Positions 61,090 through 64,000 of a stretch of 64,000 nt of DNA are shown here, piece after piece. The notes beneath the pieces are model-generated. The model saw only the letters and a list, made by a program, of their open reading frames with translations, made no database searches and had not been told where the DNA came from. Each line of letters begins with the position of its first letter. The stretch's first letter is position 1. The stretch is from Struthio camelus. Lineage: Eukaryota > Chordata > Aves > Struthioniformes > Struthionidae. The DNA is taken from contig NC_090968.1 of the NCBI RefSeq assembly GCF_040807025.1, positions 310,001 through 374,000 on the forward strand, written 5' to 3'. A program made the translations under genes and the position numbers.

Positions 61090-62093
61090 CGGTAAGCAGA
61101 CACGGAGCAGCAGAACTGCGCTGGGCCGACAGTGAACACCCAGGGACTGGCTGAGGCCCAGAGGGGAGAAATGACCGTCCCCACACTTGCCTGCCTGCAG
61201 TGCGCTGGAGCTGGGAGAGAACCCAGGAGTTTGGACTCCCAGTCAGCCCTTCCCCTGCTCTACGCCAATGACCCCTGCCCTTCCGCTTCCCACACGTTCC
61301 GAGTCCCAGAGCACCTCGCCAGAGCAGGAGAGACTTCCAGTCTCTACCATTTCTCACTGCTGAGGACTTGCCTTTGCAATCTTGAGATCACGCCTAATTC
61401 AAGAAACTTTATTTTGAAGTGCCAAAATTCCTTCTGGAAACAACCACACAAAGCTCTGGAGCCCTCAGGACACATCAGCACATTAGCCCCACTGAGCTTC
61501 CTTTCTTTTGCTTGAACCAAAAGAACTAACTGCAGCGGCAGGTTATTCTTTCTTAGGCAAAGCTGCAGCACAAGCACCTCACCCGTGTTTCTCCCAGTGC
61601 CTTATAGGCAGCAGAGGGATGCTGAAGCAGGAGAATAAGGAGCTGGAGAATAAGTTCCATGTTTGCAGAGTGCTCTCCAGTGGCTCTCCCTCTCCCTGCC
61701 ACGGGGCTCCTCAGCCCTTCTCTTCACCAGGGAAGCTCAGCTCAGGGGCTGTGTGGTGTCTCGTAAATGCTCGCCCATCTCTCACAGACTTTTCAGCACT
61801 CTTGCCGGCAACAAGGGACTCACTAGAACAGCAGAGGCGGCGCATCCACAGCAACAGCTCTACACCTCCCCCCTTCCCCACTCTTGGCATTGAATCGGGA
61901 AAGCATCCGAGTTCCTCTGCTCAACAGAGGCAAGGGCAGCCCCCCTCGCAACCTGGCCAAATGGTCCTTCCCAGAGACACGGCTGGCCGCAGGGGCACCT
62001 CCCTCCCAGGGCTCCCCTCCACCTCCACGGCACGATGGAGAACACAGCCTGCAAACGGATCCCACCGCTCCTGCCAAGGCTCTTTTGAGAATG

Positions 62094-62391
62094 TAGGGTA
62101 GTTACAGTGATAGGATGCTGTTAGGATAGCTAGCGTAGAGTTGGTTATCATAGTCTTAGCGTGTAGTTACTTACAGTATTCTTAGAGCAGTTGGAGTATC
62201 CTTAGGTCATTGTAATTTCTCTAAGGGTAGGAGACAGCTAGTCTGCCTGGCTATACTTAGGGCAGTTATTATAGTTATCATATAGTTACCATTAGCATTA
62301 TTACTTATAGTTAGAGTTAGTTAGAGTTACTGTTCGTAGTTATCCTTAGGCCATAGTAATTCTTGCTGGAGGGTCGTTAATGTTAGAGGAG
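62094..62391. repeat. TAGTTA/TTAGG-rich block (unit 4)
   Basis: Copy of 1003-1300; one substitution near 62375 (GTAGTTAATG to GTCGTTAATG). Confidence 0.6.
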
Positions 62392-63545
62392 AGTATTAGG
62401 ATGGTTTCAGATAGCTAGCCTGGCAGGAGGCTAGCTCCCCCACTCCCCACCAGCTGGGGCACAGCAAGCTCATGGGCTTGCACTTTAGGTGCAGTAGCTA
62501 ACTCCTAAGAGAGGAACTGTCTGCACAGGCAGGACAAGAAGAAAAAAGCTTAATCCCTACGTTGCAGCCGATAGAGGAAAATCGGAGTGCTGGCTGCTTT
62601 TTGGAAGAAGGCGTCAGAAACATAATTAACACGAGAGTTCCTCAGCAGGAGGTGATCACAGTGTTACCCTCACAGGGCATGTCTCCCCACAGCTGCTGCG
62701 GCGTTGTTTCCCACACCATCTTCCTGCAGAAGGAAGACCCTTGACTCGCACCCGAAAAACATGCCACTGAAAAGGAATCCTAGGAGAAAGCAGCAGAAAT
62801 ACGCTTAAGCATCCCAGCTGCCAAGTCTTTCAGGTGACAAAGTTCATCTGAGGAACACCCCATACCTGCCACTTTGGGGGCAGCATGGTTTTGCCCACCC
62901 CCCTCCTGAATGGGGGCAAGACAGGACAACCCAGCAAAACCACATCGCCTTCACTAACAACAGCTTGCAAGCCCCTGAGGAAAAGCTGCCCCTCAAAACA
63001 ACTCCTGTTTTAACAGGTCACAGGGTTAAACACCTTCCTCCCCTAAAGACATTACAAAGCCATTGGCTGCCGTCCCTTGCCCAAGAGGAACTGCACAGCT
63101 TCTGCTGGCAAGCAGGTATCAGAAATCCAGGCAGACAACACAGCTCTGCCCTGTGAGCTTCCAGCCCTGATCCCACCCACCAAACATGGGGGAGCTACAA
63201 ACCCCCCCGGGCCCTGCCCCGGACACTTCACAGCTACAGAACTGCCCCACTTCTCTCATTTCGGCAAGGCATCTGTTACTGTTCAGGAGTTCCTCTCACC
63301 CGTGTGAAATGACACGGGTTTGTCTCTGGAGACACAATCTGCCTACTTGCCCAGAAAAAACCCACAGCCGCTTCCATTCAGTCACTGTGGAATTTCCAAA
63401 TGAATGCAAAACAGAGGGAGAACTTTCCTCTCTCTCGGTTTCCCAGCCCACTTGCCCTCTCAGCTGGTACATCAAGAACAGGACGAGATGCCTGTGGGCT
63501 TTCTCTAAGAGCTTAGGCTCAGTAGTACAGATTAAGGCCTCATGA

Positions 63546-63676
63546 GGAGGAGGTCCAGTTCCCTTTTCCGGGCGGAACAACCCACTCCGGAACAGAGATG
63601 TCTTTGTAACGCCTCCTTTGTAGCGCCGCCTTCTGATGTCTTTGCGCCTTCCCTTCTTCCGGCGGAGAGTGGCTGC
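63546..63676. promoter_or_regulatory. ETS-motif promoter-like patch (unit 4)
   Basis: Copy of 2455-2585, matching unit 1 at all three cores. Confidence 0.35.
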
Positions 63677-64000
63677 TTAAAACAAAACCAAAGCAAAAAA
63701 GCACCCCACTCATTCATCTCCCTGTTTTGGGCCAAAAGAGCTGCAGAAGGATCAAAGGACACCGAATGGCTGCGCAATAAAGCATCAGAGGATATTCACT
63801 GCAGGGGAAGTAAAGCATCTAGGGGGCCAAAACACCCAAACCTTAACTTTACATGCACAAATGACAGGCTGTGACCTAGTGGTTATTGGCCAGGGAGACC
63901 CAGCCAGTCAAGCAGAGCGCTCCATGAAAGCACGTGCTCCTTGCTTTGCCGAGGTCAAAAGGAGGAAAGCAAATGCAAGAAGAAAAGGGACAGAGAATCA

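Larger units (their letters stand above)
40732..61091. repeat. Tandem array unit 3 (complete, 20,360 bp)
   Basis: Third head-to-tail copy. It has the longest AAAC microsatellite (about 45822-45843), a 16-base poly-C run (47467-47482), a 2-bp loss near 45983 and a 12-bp in-frame deletion in the TOPORS-like gene near 57947. It shares variants with unit 2 at some sites (TMCO5-like tail, the region matching 13.48-13.99 kb) and with unit 1 at others (regions matching 14.65, 15.28 and 18.64 kb), so it is a mosaic. Confidence 0.98.
61092..64000. repeat. Tandem array unit 4 (partial, first 2,909 bp)
   Basis: Start of a fourth copy, cut by the window end. It contains the TAGTTA-rich block and the ETS-motif patch but no gene. 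At the position matching 2573 it has GCGGAG like unit 1, where units 2 and 3 have GCAGAG. A private change near 61890 replaces Thr with Ile in an overlapping non-coding ORF. Confidence 0.97.

Noticed and set aside
1-64000. Array as a duplicated-assembly artefact
   Set aside because: Units carry distinct indels, microsatellite lengths and substitutions, so they are not one sequence placed three times. A scaffold built from haplotypes cannot be fully excluded without reads.
1-64000. CRISPR array, prophage, plasmid or bacterial operon
   Set aside because: There are no short regularly spaced repeats, no ribosome-binding-site-led gene strings and no phage or plasmid proteins. Introns and CR1 fragments show animal DNA.

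Overview
The window is vertebrate genomic DNA, most likely from a bird. The 3' ends of two CR1-type LINE fragments recur in it, one ending in the typical GATTCTGTGA tail. The genes are split into short exons by GT-AG introns, and the protein families are vertebrate. Nothing looks bacterial, phage or plasmid-like.

The dominant feature is a head-to-tail tandem array. One unit of about 20.36 kb occurs three complete times (1-20364, 20365-40731, 40732-61091), and the first 2.9 kb of a fourth copy fills 61092-64000. The unit lengths are 20364, 20367 and 20360 bases. Copies differ by scattered substitutions and a few small indels, so the array is recent or homogenised. Because the unit edge is simply where the window starts, the array may continue on both sides.

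Each unit carries two recognisable, apparently intact protein genes, divergently oriented about 6.1 kb apart. On the minus strand (6943-9385 in unit 1) nine coding exons join in frame to a 298-residue coiled-coil protein with a C-terminal membrane anchor, best matched to the TMCO5 family. On the plus strand (15466-18147 in unit 1) a 561-residue TOPORS-like protein has a C3HC4 RING finger, the TOPORS core and two SUMO-interaction-like motifs. It lacks the long RS-rich tail of TOPORS. Its 559 codons after Met-Glu lie in one exon; the preceding exon contributes only ATG-GAG.

The rest of each unit is mostly unrecognised sequence. It includes a TAGTTA/TTAGG-rich block, an ETS-motif promoter-like patch, a CpG-rich promoter-like island, two diverged copies of an unidentified dispersed repeat, two CR1 fragments and small microsatellites. 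Across the unit edge lies a pair of 72-nt exon-like repeats on the minus strand, possibly the remains of a third gene.

TMCO5 proteins are known from the testis, and Drosophila Topors acts in male meiosis. Co-amplification of these two families therefore suggests a germline ampliconic locus, for example on a sex chromosome or germline-restricted chromosome. That interpretation is inference; the sequence alone does not identify the chromosome or the species.
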